In this document: one piece after another, positions 48,655-61,264 of the stretch
Layout of the letters: each line of letters begins with the position of its first letter
How positions within the stretch are numbered: the first letter of the stretch is position 1
Source of the DNA: Chrysomallon squamiferum
Taxonomy: Eukaryota > Mollusca > Gastropoda > Neomphalida > Peltospiridae
Direction of reading: 5' to 3'
DNA: 64,000 nt
Assembly: GCA_012295275.1 (NCBI GenBank)
Contig: CM022670.1
Coordinates: 32,449,938 to 32,513,937, forward strand
Translations under genes and position numbers: made by a program
Notes under the pieces: model-generated
Told to the model about the DNA's origin: nothing
The model's input: the letters and a program-made list of their open reading frames with translations, nothing else
Databases searched by the model: none

Positions 48655-50850
48655 TAACATAAGTTCAGACATACTCTCTAGGATGAAAAGTTTTATAAAC
48701 AAAGTCTCCATGGAAGAAAGCTCTTCATAATAAATGAATTTGTTAGTCTGTTTCTTGCACAATCTAATCCTATATGGACCTTAAAATTTAATAGTGAAAA
48801 GTATTGTTAGGCATGCACACCCAAATGGAAACTGACTGAGAGAGAAATGTTTTCTACGAGATGCATGCTATGAATTAAATAACAAGTAATTAAAAAACAT
48901 GGCATGTGGTCAGGGTTTAAAGCCAACATGTTTAAACTTTAAAGCATTCATCATGTGTGACCAAAACCAGTAACTGTTTCTTATGAATGTGTTTGAGTGG
49001 GTGTTGGTATGTGGATAATGTGCACATGTGGCATGCATGCATGCATGTATATTTTATTTTATACCAGGCTGTGTTGGTTATTTGTATAATGATGTTATGA
49101 GAGAGAAAATATCATCTCAACTCAAAGTGTTATCTTTATCAATTCAGCAGTAAGCGATATTTAAAATGCACCTTCCCATGGATTACTGACTGAAGTGTTA
49201 AATAAGCCAATGGCCACACAAAGGAAAATTGATTTCCTTTTTTTTTTTTGTAATGGTTTTTGATCTAAAAAGGATTTTATCTGTATTTCATCAAAGAAGT
49301 GATTGTTTTCTGGTTTCACTTACACTTGATTGTGATGCATTGATAAACTGATTGTCGTTGCCTGATGTGTTTTCATTGTAACATAAAACACTAATCTTAT
49401 TTCTCTTTTTTCTTTTGCTGTAATAGTGATTTTTTTTTTCTGTTCTGGGTTTTGTAAAAGCTCCAAGGACAAACATAGACATGAAGTACCACACAATAAG
49501 AACAGCATTTTATGGCTATGCCAGAGATTTATACATTCTAACTGTAAAGAAAGAGTTAATGGACTTTGTAACATATCTGCCTAGAATTACAGTTGAAAAG
49601 AGAACACAATTTAGTGTTCATTTGAGTCAATATAACCATAGTGTGTGGTTATATACAATAATAATAGCCTGTCGATACAGAGCAAAGGCTTTTAATCACA
49701 GAGTCCTACAAATAGCCTTTTATGTTTGTACTTATAATTTTCTGTGGAGAAATATTGGGATTTAGGAATGATCTTTGTAACAATCAGATCACAAATATTT
49801 GATGGTCTTATTTAATCCCTGTTTTGTTGACAGTCTTTGGAGGTTTCCTTCCATCTTTCCTTTACTAAGCTAGATCCAGAAATTCCCATGGGCAGTCACG
49901 GCACTTTAAGTAATCAGGGTGTCCTTCAGATAGCAAATATTTAGCGGTCCCAAATGGTTTGATGTGGAACCTGGTTTTTGTCAGAGTGTCACAGTTAACT
50001 AGAAATCAATGCAATCTGAGGCTGATCAAGGTTTGTGTGGTCTGTGATCATACCAATTAGACTCATCTTTTGTTAAGTGCAGTGCTGCTGGATGCTCCAA
50101 TCAACAGGCATCAAGTTACTGTGTTTGTCTTCTAAACAGAATAAATATTGATGCTTAGTTGTGTAGGAAACCACATCAGTTCCTGAATATATAAACTTGG
50201 ACATAGTCCACAAAATGAAGCAAGCAAGAGACTGAAGTTGTTTATTTGTCAAAATCATGCTGCCTCCATTCAACAGAGTCTGTAAGAGTTGAAAAGTTAA
50301 GGAACTTAATAATTTTCATCAACAGTTTCTTGGTCTTGATTACTTTTTTTATTGAAAATCTAAATTTTTTTTATTTCTTTCAGTTATTTTATTTTCAAGC
50401 CAGTCCTCTATATAGTAAATACTTTGATATGTCCATACATATATGTAACCCTGCATTATAAATCAGGCATTGGACTGCAGTATCACCTTTCAAGTCAGTA
50501 CTAACTAATTTTATGCCATAATATTTGTTATTTTTAGATCTTTACAAAAAATGACACATTAATATTTTATCTACATATTCCATTTAAAAAATCACAAATT
50601 TGAAATCCCGAAGTTGCTTCTGAAGGACTTTTCTGAAGCCACAGGTGAAGAAGTTAGTCAAGTTTGATCTAAAAATTTTATGATCACTGATATTCATTTA
50701 GGCATACCTTTACAACTATACAAACCTAATGACATAAATAAAGAAAATGAATATTTGCATTGTATGCAGTCTGCAACACCATAAATATGACTTTTTTCAG
50801 TGACTGGGAATGCAGGGTTACTTGTATGAAAGAATCCATTGACTCTAAAC
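48655..50850. other. Non-coding stretch, no gene called
   Basis: It includes a (GCAT)n patch (about 49031-49047) and a GC-richer unique patch at 49850-50110. A plus frame at 49481-49765 (94 codons, ATG start) is open downstream of a pyrimidine-rich segment ending TTTTGTAAAAG. The alternative frame there looks equally protein-like, so this is not called as a gene. Confidence 0.4.
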
Positions 50851-51062
50851 ATTTAAAAAAAAAAAAAAAAAACCAAAAAAAACTTAGAATTTTCACAATC
50901 TAAAATTAAGATGTAGAAGTATTATTGTATTTGATAGCCATGAACCAGCAGTAAAACTAAAGTTAACAATTTTATTGTGTTCATTTTTAATCTTTTATGG
51001 TCTGACAAGTTTCACATTATGCTGCATTGTTTATGTTTCAGTTTTATATATCTATTATCTAC

Positions 51063-51065
51063 TGT

Positions 51066-51104
<39 letters not shown>

Positions 51105-51115
51105 TGTATTTATTT
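51063..51115. repeat. (TTTA)n microsatellite
   Basis: About 11-12 TTTA units with one variant. A shorter TTTA run lies at about 52626-52650. Confidence 0.9.
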
Positions 51116-51699
51116 TTGTTGTTTTTAATTATTCCTAAATAATGTTAAGATCTCTTCATTTTCATATTTCATGTTTGAATTTTAGCTCTGTACATAACAT
51201 TTAAAAATATTTAGAATAGAAATATGCTCCTCAAGACAATCTTATTATTAAACTTTTTGTGTACTTACTGCTTCAACATTCAATTATCTCGTAAAGTTAT
51301 TTTAGAGGTTAAATTTTAGTTGGTCTTCAGATTACAGATACACTATAATCCAATAAATGATTACAAAAAAAAAAAAAAATTCACATTAACTCATAAAAAC
51401 AACCTGTGAAGAAAAATACAACTGTCAGATGAGGTATTATTGAATTATTAAGATTTATATTTTAACAATAGCATACTGGTGTGAAGTAATTGCTCTACAT
51501 TTATAATGAAAATTTTTCAATGATCAATAAATCAAAATGTGAGACAATTTGTATTCTGTGCAAGATTCGTATACACTAGTAAGTGATCTATCACTCAAGG
51601 GGATGCCTCAGACAACTTGTGTCAGAAATATAATCACAATTTTGGTTCACATTCATTCTGTGTGGATTCCTCCCAGGTGACTGATGATGGTCAAATCTA

Positions 51700-51700
<1 letters not shown>

Positions 51701-51736
<36 letters not shown>

Positions 51737-51751
51737 ACAACAAAAAAAAAA
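51701..51751. repeat. Poly-A tract
   Basis: An A run of about 34 bases is followed by an interrupted A-rich segment. No retroposon body was recognised upstream. Confidence 0.85.
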
Positions 51752-52071
51752 TAACCATTATTCATAATGTCCAGAAAGATAATAAATAAGTAATGTGTAT
51801 AATTTAAAAATTATTTTTATATCCTCACACTTTTTTTTAAAGAATTGTATTCAAAATCTGCATTCATTTTAGGTTATGAAAAGGGATTTTTTGTTTAATT
51901 AGTATTTCAGTGATTTAAATTTAAGATAAAACTTTGCCCTTATTTGTGAAATACATAAAACTATACAAAATATAGTGTACTATTAAGCATTTCACAAAAA
52001 CAACAATAATAAAAAAAATTCCTTGGGTTATTGCTGATATATTCTAAAACAAAAAAAACAAAAATAAATAT

Positions 52072-52072
<1 letters not shown>

Positions 52073-52092
<20 letters not shown>
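52073..52092. repeat. (CA)n microsatellite
   Basis: About ten CA units. Confidence 0.85.
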
Positions 52093-52102
<10 letters not shown>

Positions 52103-52777
52103 AGAGATAAATAGATATCTTGTATTGTTGAAAAGAGCAAATATAAAACAGTGTTTGTTTCAGTTTATGTATGTGTGAAGGTAAATACGTTTTGTGTGCA
52201 AATGTGTTTTTGTCTCACTTTATATGTCATTAAAGGCTTTTAGGAAATAAATCAAACAAAATGTTAATAAATATTTATTTTATTGATTTCTGAAACATTT
52301 CACACATATATATTTTTTAATTGATTGGGATCCTTGTTTAAACTGAATAATACAATTTTTTGCATTAAACATGGTATTGTTATGTTGATGTAAAACCAAT
52401 TATTTCTATTCTCTGTAAAAATATTTATTAAACTGTACATTTCAGTTTGTATTTACTCAGCAATATAATCGATAATTACTTCTTTATGAACAAAATACTT
52501 AACTCCAGATTAATCTGATAGAGAAATTATATATATATTTATATATATATATTTTTTTAGTGTAATAACTATGAAATGTATGCCTAAGTATAAGTTACTG
52601 TATCTCTTTCTTTATTTCTTTGCTGTTTATTTATTTATTTATTTATTTTGTTTGTTTGTTTCTTTTGTTTTGGTTTGGTAGTAGAAACAGTTTAAAAAAT
52701 GAGAGTGTGAAATATATCTAGCAAATTACCAGCATAGAAAGGTTCAAGCATGCTTATCTAAAACTACTGTCCTAAAG

Positions 52778-52780
<3 letters not shown>

Positions 52781-52851
<71 letters not shown>
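52781..52851. repeat. (TG)n microsatellite, longest in the window
   Basis: An uninterrupted TG array of about 35 units, likely polymorphic. It lies about 150 bases upstream of the acceptor/donor juxtaposition at 53003. Confidence 0.97.
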
Positions 52852-52853
<2 letters not shown>

Positions 52854-52983
52854 TAATGATATTTTTTATATGCAGTTTATATTATAATGCTACATACACT
52901 AACACACATGTACATCTATCTATCTGAGCTCTCTCTATATAATAAGTGTTGAAATGTTTGTATGTATAATTAATATTAAAATA

Positions 52984-53009
52984 TTTTTCTTCTTATTTTT
53001 CAGGTGAGT
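52984..53009 (+). promoter_or_regulatory. Candidate recursive (zero-exon) splice site
   Basis: A 17-base pyrimidine-rich tract (about 52984-53000) ends in TTTTTCAG, and the AG (53002-53003) is directly followed by the donor GTGAGT (53004-53009). A strong acceptor abutting a strong donor with no exon between is the known layout of recursive-splicing ratchet points in long animal introns. The tract, AG and donor are visible; that this lies in a plus-strand intron is inference. Branch-like TTAATA/TTAAA words occur just upstream. Confidence 0.45.
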
Positions 53010-53164
53010 ATTGCTCTCCATTTATACAAACATTTAGTTTGTAATAGATCATGAGATTTGACTTTACATCTGTAAGTAGATTTAAACTGATTAGAAAAGC
53101 TTCAGATTGGACTGCATTATTTTATGTTTTGGTTTAAATAAATCAATCATTTATTTATTATAGA

Positions 53165-53166
<2 letters not shown>

Positions 53167-53215
<49 letters not shown>

Positions 53216-53260
53216 GTTATTATTTTTAAAATTATTATTATTATTTTTAAAAATTATTAT
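53167..53260. repeat. (ATT)n microsatellite
   Basis: About 16 ATT units are followed by interrupted ATT/TTAAA units. Confidence 0.95.
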
Positions 53261-53264
53261 GATT

Positions 53265-54340
53265 ATCATTAGTTGTAGTTCTAGCAGTAGTTATAGTGAA
53301 AAATTTATTTATGTTTTGCTTTTTTATTTATTTACATTTTGTTGTTAAAATTACTTCGATTTTTAATTTATATTCATACACATATAATCCATGTATATGT
53401 GTGTGCATGTCTGTGTCACAGAGAGAGAGATACTATACAAAGTCATAATGCAACAGTTATGACTTAAGCCATCCTCTCTTCAACAAGTAAAACAAAGGAT
53501 ATTGCTTTTAAAGTTGGCAAATCTTTGTAGTGAAATCACTGGTTGTCTCCTCCAGCACTCTAAAATATTATCACTCTGTTCTTTCTTCACTGTATGATAA
53601 AGTATCCACTTAGCAAGCTTTTCTAAACCAGTGACACGACGTCTGTTATCAGACAACACTGACCAATTGAAGACATTGTGCATGCTTCACTGCTAACACC
53701 AGCAAGAACCCGACAGAGTGAGACTGTTGAGGCAAGTCACAGAGTTTAGTTGCAAATTGAATTACGTGGCACAGACAGTGACAAATGTGTTAACAGCACT
53801 GCCGTTGAGAAATTATCATCATCTCAACAAATGCTTCATTATAAAGAATGTTTTCACAACATTTTTTTATAGCAGGTTCACTGTTAGCATTGTTCAAGTT
53901 ACAAAAAGAAAATTGTTTAAGAAAATGTAAAATAAATAAAAGGATAGTTTGCAGCGGAGACAAATTAAGAACTTAGTGATAAAATCTGTGGCATAGTTGA
54001 TTGCACTGGATGTTTCAGGAATTAAAATTCTCCATTTTCTGAAAGGTTGAAGTGAATAGTGTGTATGTGTGTGGGTGGGTGATTAGATATATGTAACAAA
54101 TAAGTAAATAAATTCAGTTTCATGTATAAACACATCATATGTAAATGATTTGTTTTTCTGTATATGTTAGCAACAGCTTGTCATTCTGAACAGTACAATG
54201 AGTTGATATCTGATAGTAATTTACTGTCAAAAAGTGTTACTAATTGAAAAAGAGAAGCTCATTGCTTAGCAGCATAAAATTTCTTCTGTGTGGTCTGTAA
54301 CCATATATATATACATATATATATATATATGTATGGGTTA
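53265..54340. other. Non-coding stretch
   Basis: A slightly GC-richer patch at 53460-53800 holds open frames on both strands with no splice signals or recognised family. TA runs lie at about 54303-54331. Confidence 0.45.
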
Positions 54341-54344
54341 AGAT

Positions 54345-55200
54345 AATTATCCTGAAACAAACCCTTGGTCTGGTTTTATGTGATGTTATCCAATTGTAGT
54401 TTAAAAATTTATCAACACCATCATTAAACAGACAAATTCATTTTAGTTGTTACGAATCATTTCATAAATTGTGATCAAAGAGAGCAGACACTTGGTCTGG
54501 TCTCGTAACTGCAGTTTAAAAATGTTTTGATTAAATAAAATAATTTCTTTCTTCTTTTTTTTATTTTACATTATTATTATTATTCTGTTTTTGTAGTTGT
54601 TCAAAATCGTTATCAGATTACTATGGAATGTTGGGCAGAGAGAGAGATTCAGAAAGAAACACATAGTTTGGTCTTGTGATGTTGTATAGCTTTTAGAATG
54701 TCATTTAAAAACCCATTTCTATCTTTCTTTCCTTATTTGAAAATACCATCAGGTTGTTTCTGAAATGTTGAACAAAAAGAAATTTTCAGAAACAAATACA
54801 TAATATCATATAATTAAGGATTAAAAATGTTTTAAGTGTGTCATTAACTAATACATCTTGTCACAATGTTACAGAAATATAGAGCAAAGACAGAGTTTCA
54901 TAAACAAACAAGAATGTAACAACTCAAAAAGTTATATTGAGTTTAAATAAAATATTTAGTTCTCTTTTTATTATAAAACACTGTCAGACTGTTACAGGAA
55001 TACTGTTAGACAGAGATTCAGAAACAAACAAAAACATAATGTTATATTACTGTACTTCAGAAATCTATTGAGTATGTCATTAAATAAAACATATCTTTCT
55101 TTGTTGCAAAACACTGTCAGAATGGTTAGGCAAAGAAGAAGGAATCAGTAACAAATACATGGTCTGGTTCTCTTCAAGTATCATTTAGTAATCCAGTCTG
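54345..55200. repeat. Degenerate tandem repeat, ~115-130-bp unit
   Basis: An AAACAAACMYWTGGTCTGG-like core recurs at about 54357, 54486, 54656, 54785, 54902, 55022 and 55149. Each is preceded by CAGATTGTTACAGGAATGTT- and GACAGAGATTCAG-like blocks, and followed by TTTAAAAATSTNTTGA and ATTAAATAAAA-like blocks. About seven units are present, quite diverged. Confidence 0.8.
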
Positions 55201-55590
55201 TACAGAAACAGGAACTCACATTTTTATATGTTACACATTTTGGCATGTGGCCTGACATGAATATGTTCCATGTAATGCACATTAATAATCACGTACCACA
55301 CAGTATTAATGATTCGTGCTAATAACATGAAAGTGTGCATCATGTTGAATTAATTATTTCTGTTTTATGTCATTTACTTTGACTTCATCCTACTTTAAAT
55401 GTGATTATCTGTTTAGTTTTTTTTAGTCTGAAACCTTTGAGGGGATTATTGTTGTTGTTATTATTATTTTTGTTTTTTTGTTTTTTTTGTTTGGTGTTAA
55501 GTTTAATTTGTTTTTATATCTAAAATTTTAACATTTAAATAAGAGCAAGCTATTATTTAATATTTGACAGCATAATCTATATAATATTAG

Positions 55591-55619
55591 TATTTTTTGT
55601 CTTTCACAGACTGGTAAGT
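55591..55619 (+). promoter_or_regulatory. Candidate 4-base microexon or near-recursive splice site
   Basis: A strong acceptor TATTTTTTGTCTTTCACAG ends at 55609. Only four bases later (ACTG, 55610-55613) comes a consensus donor, GTAAGT (55614-55619). This is either a microexon or a ratchet point slightly shifted from the zero-exon form. It has the same orientation as the 53003 site, 2.6 kb upstream. No exon partner is known. Confidence 0.35.
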
Positions 55620-55624
55620 TATTG

Positions 55625-57250
55625 TTATGAGAAATGGCTAGAGTTTTTTGTTTTTTGTTTTAAAGCCAAATGATCCTTTCATCTGTAAATCTAAGCTCTA
55701 TGTAATTACTGCAGTCAATAATCAGTTTTTATCATTTCTTTGGGACATTTCATATTTCAGTTAATATTTTATCAATGGCATAACCATTCATTGTTAAATC
55801 TGTGGATTTGTAGTTAATGCATTTTCTGCTGTGATTTGTTCTTGAAAACAAAAAATACAAAAAACAATCAGGAATATGCAGTAATCTTCATGCTTCTTTG
55901 ATTTCATACTTCATTTTTGTTTTCACTCCCATGTTTCCTTCCTTCCATTGTGTTTGATGTGCAATTTGATGAAGTTAGTTTTGGATTTCATGTTTTAATT
56001 TTCACAATAGGCAACAGATTGGCCAGTGTAAAATTGATTTCTGTCATTCAGTAAAAAAAAAAGATAAAATAATAATAATAAAAAAAAAAAAATTGTTTTC
56101 ATTGTGATCCTTTTAGCAGATTATGGTGTATGAGATATTAATAAAACAAACCCAGGCTTTGAGTTTGCTTAACAACTTTTCATAATCATCTGCACTTCAT
56201 CTTGTAATTTCACAGCACATTAACCAGGCTGCTCAGAATTGGTAGTTAATGGGGGAAAAATTTCAATCAGCTCTGATGTTTAACATATAATTAGTATTAG
56301 GTGTTTAGTGAAGCATTTTAATGAAACTGGTCAATGGACATGAGATTAATTTGAGCAGAAAAAAATTACATATTTAAACCTGTTATCTTAGCTAATTAGT
56401 ATACCCACACTGCCGTTTTCTTGTCAGTGTTATCTAGTTTTGTCAAGGACATGTGAAGTCTCATGAAAACATTTAATTTTGTTGTTTTCATTTTATTCCT
56501 TCTGTTTACTGCCTTCCTTTTTTCTAGCTGTTGTATGCTTTCCATTTTTTCCTCTCACACTAAAATTCTTGCTCCTTCTTCATCTAAAATCTTTCTCCTA
56601 ATTCAAGCCTACCTTCTACCTCCTTTTTTCCATTTTTTAAAACCATTTCTAATTAGTAATCTCCTTTTTCCATATTGCACTCTCCTTTTTCTACTTTAAT
56701 CTCGCATTCTTCTACTTTACATTCTCCTTTTTCCCTTTTATCTTTTATCTGTCCAGTTCTTGTTAGCCCTCTGAATTTTTATATACATAAATGAAATTTC
56801 TGAAAAAAATTTAGGTGTCACAATAAAACACATCACCAACCTAGATATAAAATTCTGTCTAAAAAAAATTGACAGAAACCTTCTCTCATCTGAACTGAGC
56901 CATAAATTTCACTTCTGTGTAATATCACTGGTAGCACAGTGAAATATTCTTGCTTTATTCATGGCAACCATCTCTGTTTCCAAAGATCCAGCTTCATTTC
57001 CATCAGACTTTTAGAGGACTTATAAAAACCAGGATCCAAACAAGCCATGATCTTTATGATGTACTGACCATAAAAAAGTAGAGCTTGGGTCAGTTTAATT
57101 GATCAGAAGTTATCTTCAGAGTGAAAATCTGGTTGCTCACAAAAGAAATCACAAAAATAATAGTTCTGTTTTCTGGGTTTTTCAAGGTTTTTGATCATAT
57201 GTATCTTAATTCAGAAACTATTTTTGTCATTCTTTTGTTTGCCAATACTT
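55625..57250. other. Non-coding stretch
   Basis: A pyrimidine-rich patch lies at about 56500-56760. A weak tRNA-like A box occurs near 56933. No gene was recognised. Confidence 0.45.
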
Positions 57251-57269
57251 CAGTATCACTTGGAAATGG

Positions 57270-57327
57270 TGAAGAAGAAGAAGAAGAAGATATTACATGT
57301 ATATGTAGACAGACAGACAGATAGATA
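57270..57327. repeat. (GAA)n and GACA microsatellites
   Basis: About seven GAA units are followed by a short CAGA/GATA tract. Confidence 0.85.
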
Positions 57328-58030
57328 AAATAATTCAGAAACTTAAGCAATTTATGATAGTATTGTTAGATTACATCTGTTTTATATGTAAGTAATTTAA
57401 AAAAAAAACTAAACAAAAAAAGACAACAACAACATAGTTTTTGAAATAAGTGATGGTGAAGTTGTTGGCGTATATATAAAGAATAATTAAAAGTAACACA
57501 TCATTGCTTTAACTAAATATGATTTACACTGGATACAGATGCATACAGATAAAGGATCTAAATGATCTAAACTGATTTATAATTTCTCTGGGCTTAAATC
57601 ACTCAAGATCTGAAATCTTCTAAAATCACAAATACATAGTTAACAGTACAGTTAGATGGAATAGCTCACGGATATCAGAAATGTATTCAAGGACAAGAAA
57701 TTCCTGGCAGTAACTGTACAAATGACTCTATCACAGCTGAGGAATTTTGGATTACCAAAATTTTATTTAAACATCATCAGAGGAAGGCAGTTCTGTGAGG
57801 TAATTGCTTTCCACTCTCAATTTCCTTTTTACCCCTGTTGCTTGGTAATAAGATCCTGTCTGTATGTTATAGGCAAGTCAGGAAAGTTCCACTGAAAATC
57901 AAATATTTTTTTTTCAGCCGTCTGATTAAATTTGTTTTGTCTGATTTCATGGTATGTCTGTTCTAAATTCCTCCAAAATATCAGTGGTGCTACAGGGAGT
58001 TCAGACAATAATTACCAACAAAGGATAAAT

Positions 58031-58330
58031 TTACGATTTCATTTCAGTTGTTGGGTCATCCCAGCTTGGTGAATGGGACAAAATATTGAGGGTAACGAAT
58101 CTGATGAATGCCAGTAATTTGGGGATTTGAAAATTGTAATCAGACTTTCGTGACTGTGTTGTCAACAGCTGCATCTGTAACTGTGTGCCTGTGATTGATT
58201 TAAGAGTGTCAAGGAGAGTATCTGTATCACTAGTTAGATCACCAGTTTGATTGTTTGTTTCCTTCTTGGAATTTAATGAAGGTGTTTGTGGTGAAACACA
58301 ATTGTCAGATGCATTGTTAAACAACATCAT
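58031..58330 (-). other. Candidate C-terminal exon-like open stretch, unidentified
   Basis: The minus strand is open for 99 codons with tandem ATGs at the start and a TAA near 58031. The DNA is GC-richer than its surroundings. The peptide is S/T/Q/N/D-rich in the first half and has mixed hydrophobic content later; no family was recognised. A CAG acceptor-like sequence just upstream (near 58337) lacks a true pyrimidine tract. An AATAAA-like sequence lies about 270 bases past the stop on this strand. It could be part of the same gene as the open stretch at 58770-58985, but the phases of the obvious splice sites do not join. Confidence 0.2.
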
Positions 58331-58388
58331 TATGTTTCTGTATATATATATATATGTTTATATGTATGCTTGTTTGTATTTTTGTCTG

Positions 58389-58396
<8 letters not shown>

Positions 58397-58424
<28 letters not shown>

Positions 58425-58475
58425 TGTATGTATGTATGTATGTAGGTAGGTAGGTATGTAGGTAGGTATGCATCT
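58397..58475. repeat. (TATG)n array with TAGG variants
   Basis: About 12 TATG units pass into GTAG/GTAT variants. CATA-type frames across it on both strands are artefacts. Confidence 0.95.
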
Positions 58476-58769
58476 GTACATGTATATATGTGTGTGTATG
58501 TAAGTATGGGTGTGAGTGTGTATTTGTATCTCTCTACAGAAAACATGAATATCTGTGTATTTATGTGAGTCTGTGTTTATATAAATGTTCAATACATATT
58601 AATTTTAAAAGTTAATTTTTATTCAAAAATCCATTTTTTTCTTTCTTCTTTAGCATAAATCTTTCAGTCCGGATATATATTTAAAAATGTACTCGATATT
58701 CTGTTTCATTATCAATGATTTTATTTTTTCAGTATAACACAAAAATTTCAGATTTTTAAAATTTGCATG

Positions 58770-58985
58770 TCATTCAAACATACGCAGATCAAACACTGTG
58801 TGAGTGACTGGCTGTTCACTGACCATCGCTGTCTCACCTCCTGGTAAATCAAATTTAAACCTAGGTTCATTCAATTTTCCCATCCTTGTATGTGCTAAAT
58901 CAATACTTTTGGTTGGTGAGATATTATCAGTGGTGGAATTATTGAGCAATTTGTAAGTGATTACATACAGGAAGCCATTATACGG
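58770..58985 (-). other. Candidate exon-like open stretch with strong internal donor
   Basis: One minus frame is open for 71 codons, from just after a TAA near 58986 to a TGA at 58772-58770. It lacks an early ATG, as an internal exon would. A strong donor, CCAGGAG|GTGAGA, lies inside it (boundary 58838|58837). An acceptor-like TATTGATTTAG lies about 58902-58892, giving a possible ~54-base exon. The peptide around the donor reads NEPRFKFDLPGGE; no family was recognised. Confidence 0.2.
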
Positions 58986-58989
58986 TTAA

Positions 58990-61260
58990 TAGTAAATAGC
59001 TCTTACTTCACTAATACTGTTAGGTGTGGAAAAATTGTATTATGTGTTACCCTTACTGCTTCAGTTTGATTGTTTTTGTGAAGCTGTCATTGGTAATAAA
59101 TAATCAGGTTTTGTGGTTCACAGCTGTGGTAAATGTGTCTAGAGATATATAAAAAAAGAAATTATCTCTGTTTTTTTGTTTCTTTTTTTTTTGTATAAAA
59201 CTTTCATCTGTTAAAATCTGTACTGTAAATTCATTGAAAGATATACCATAAATGAAAATGAACTCAAAGATGTTTTTATGATAGTTTTCACTATGTTCTT
59301 AAAACAAATCTACAGACATAATCCTAAAAATTACTCTTCAAGTTATAACAGCAGATAATTAATTATAAATACAAATATCTATTTTTCATAAATTCATCTT
59401 CTGCATGCTTCTCTGAATTAAAATTTACTTACAGGATATTTTATGGGAGCTTGCAAAATGGTCTTAAAAAGTAGCATACAGACATAACTGTTGTCAGCAA
59501 TTAAAAAAAGATGAGATATCACTGAAGAAAGGTAAAAGGTCTGTATCAGATGTGGAAGTGATAGAAAGCACTCAACAACATTCTCTCACCCTTAAACACT
59601 TGATGAGTGATAAAATAATTGACTTACTTTCTTAGTCTTTGAGAACAGTGAAAATGGAGACAACAGGTTTTGGGTGTGAAATAAAACTGTTATATTTTCT
59701 TTCTTTTTTCCTCTTTTTTTTTTTTATTGTTTATTTTTTTGTTCATTGACCTCTGGGACAAATGTAAGGAAATATTTTATAGCAGTTGCTGTTTTCTTCT
59801 TGATTTTTTTGTTTCATTTTTTGTTTTTGTTTCATTTATTGGCATTTGGTATAGTGATACGGAAAGAATTTTTATCAGTTGCTATTCTAATTATGATATG
59901 TATCAACAGTTTAAACACCAAAACCAAAATGTGTCAGAAGAAAAATAAAATATGTTGCTGTTTTATTTTTTATTTATAATTCATGATTTTTGTTTTATAT
60001 ATATATATCTTTTTTTAAGCATTTCAATTTTTTGTTCTTTATATATATATATATATATTTTTTTTTTTATTACCAAAACCAAACAAATTTGAACAAAAGT
60101 ATTAGCTATTGTTTTATCATTCATAATATTTCCTGATCCTCATTCCATTCAAAGAACCCTAATACAGTTCAAAGGCTTTTTTTTATGAATTGCCATATAT
60201 AGGTAAATTTATTTCAAGAATAGCCAGAAGTATATTTTCCATATGGAATCATTATCATTATTCAGTAATCATTATTCAGAATTTTTTTTTTTTTTTTTAA
60301 AGTCTGGCATGACACATACTAACCAAATAATCTTGATTTACAATTCATTTCTAAATCAATATATATGTATAATATTATTTTTATTTATGATTCAAGGATT
60401 AAATTATGGGCATATAAAACGGTTAAAGAAATAACACAGTTAAGTCAGTGAGTTTGTTGTACAGTACTTAAAAGCCCTGGTGATTCAGGAGACAGGACAC
60501 CAAGAAAATATTTTCACAGAACCACTGTGTTGTAACAGCTGCTGTCTTTTTATTAAGTTACAAAGTTAACATTCATTTTGTCAGTTCTTCTGTCATTAAA
60601 CCACACAGTTATTAACCTAAATCTCTTGTGGCCAGTTCATAGCACTGTAATATGTTCAGTTCCAGTTATTAGTGAAGTCATTTCGGAACTGTGTTAGAAA
60701 AGAAAATAACCTGCCAGTCAGTTATTAAAACCTCGGTAATTTAATAGTAAATCAGTTATTGACCTATTGTTGAGTGAAATGTGTGAAAATTAGTGAAATA
60801 TCCATATATACATATATACATACATACATACATATACACATACACATATATGTATGTATTTATGCATGCAGACAAGTCATTCATATATACACACATTCAT
60901 ACAAGAAACACTTTTGTACACATTTCGTAACAGTTCATGCTGTTGTATATAGAAAATATTGTGATGATATACATATGTTATTTGATGGTTACAGTTATTT
61001 ACAGTTAACTTATTCAATGAATAAATGAATATTAAATAATATCTCAACACATTTTTATATTAAACTTATTAAATCTCTATTTTATATATATATATAATTT
61101 GTATAATACTATAAGTTAGGACAAACTGTGCAAACAATTTAAAACCCATTCTTACAAATTAGCAGCAAAATATATATTTATATGAACCTCTCCACAGAAA
61201 AGGGAAAATATACGTGTATGTAGAGATAGACATAAACTAAATATTTTGTTGACTCAACAT
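58990..61260. other. AT-rich non-coding stretch
   Basis: It contains T and TA runs (about 60000-60068 and 60281-60299) and a CATA patch (about 60801-60890). No gene was recognised. Confidence 0.5.
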
Positions 61261-61264
61261 TTAT

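Noticed and set aside
49481-49765. 94-codon ATG frame after a pyrimidine-rich segment
   Set aside because: A neighbouring frame over the same DNA looks equally protein-like, so impression is not evidence. The length is within chance expectation and no family was recognised.
51650-51685. Second recursive splice site (TTCCTCCCAG|GTGACT)
   Set aside because: The pyrimidine tract is short and the donor deviates from consensus; weaker than the 53003 site.
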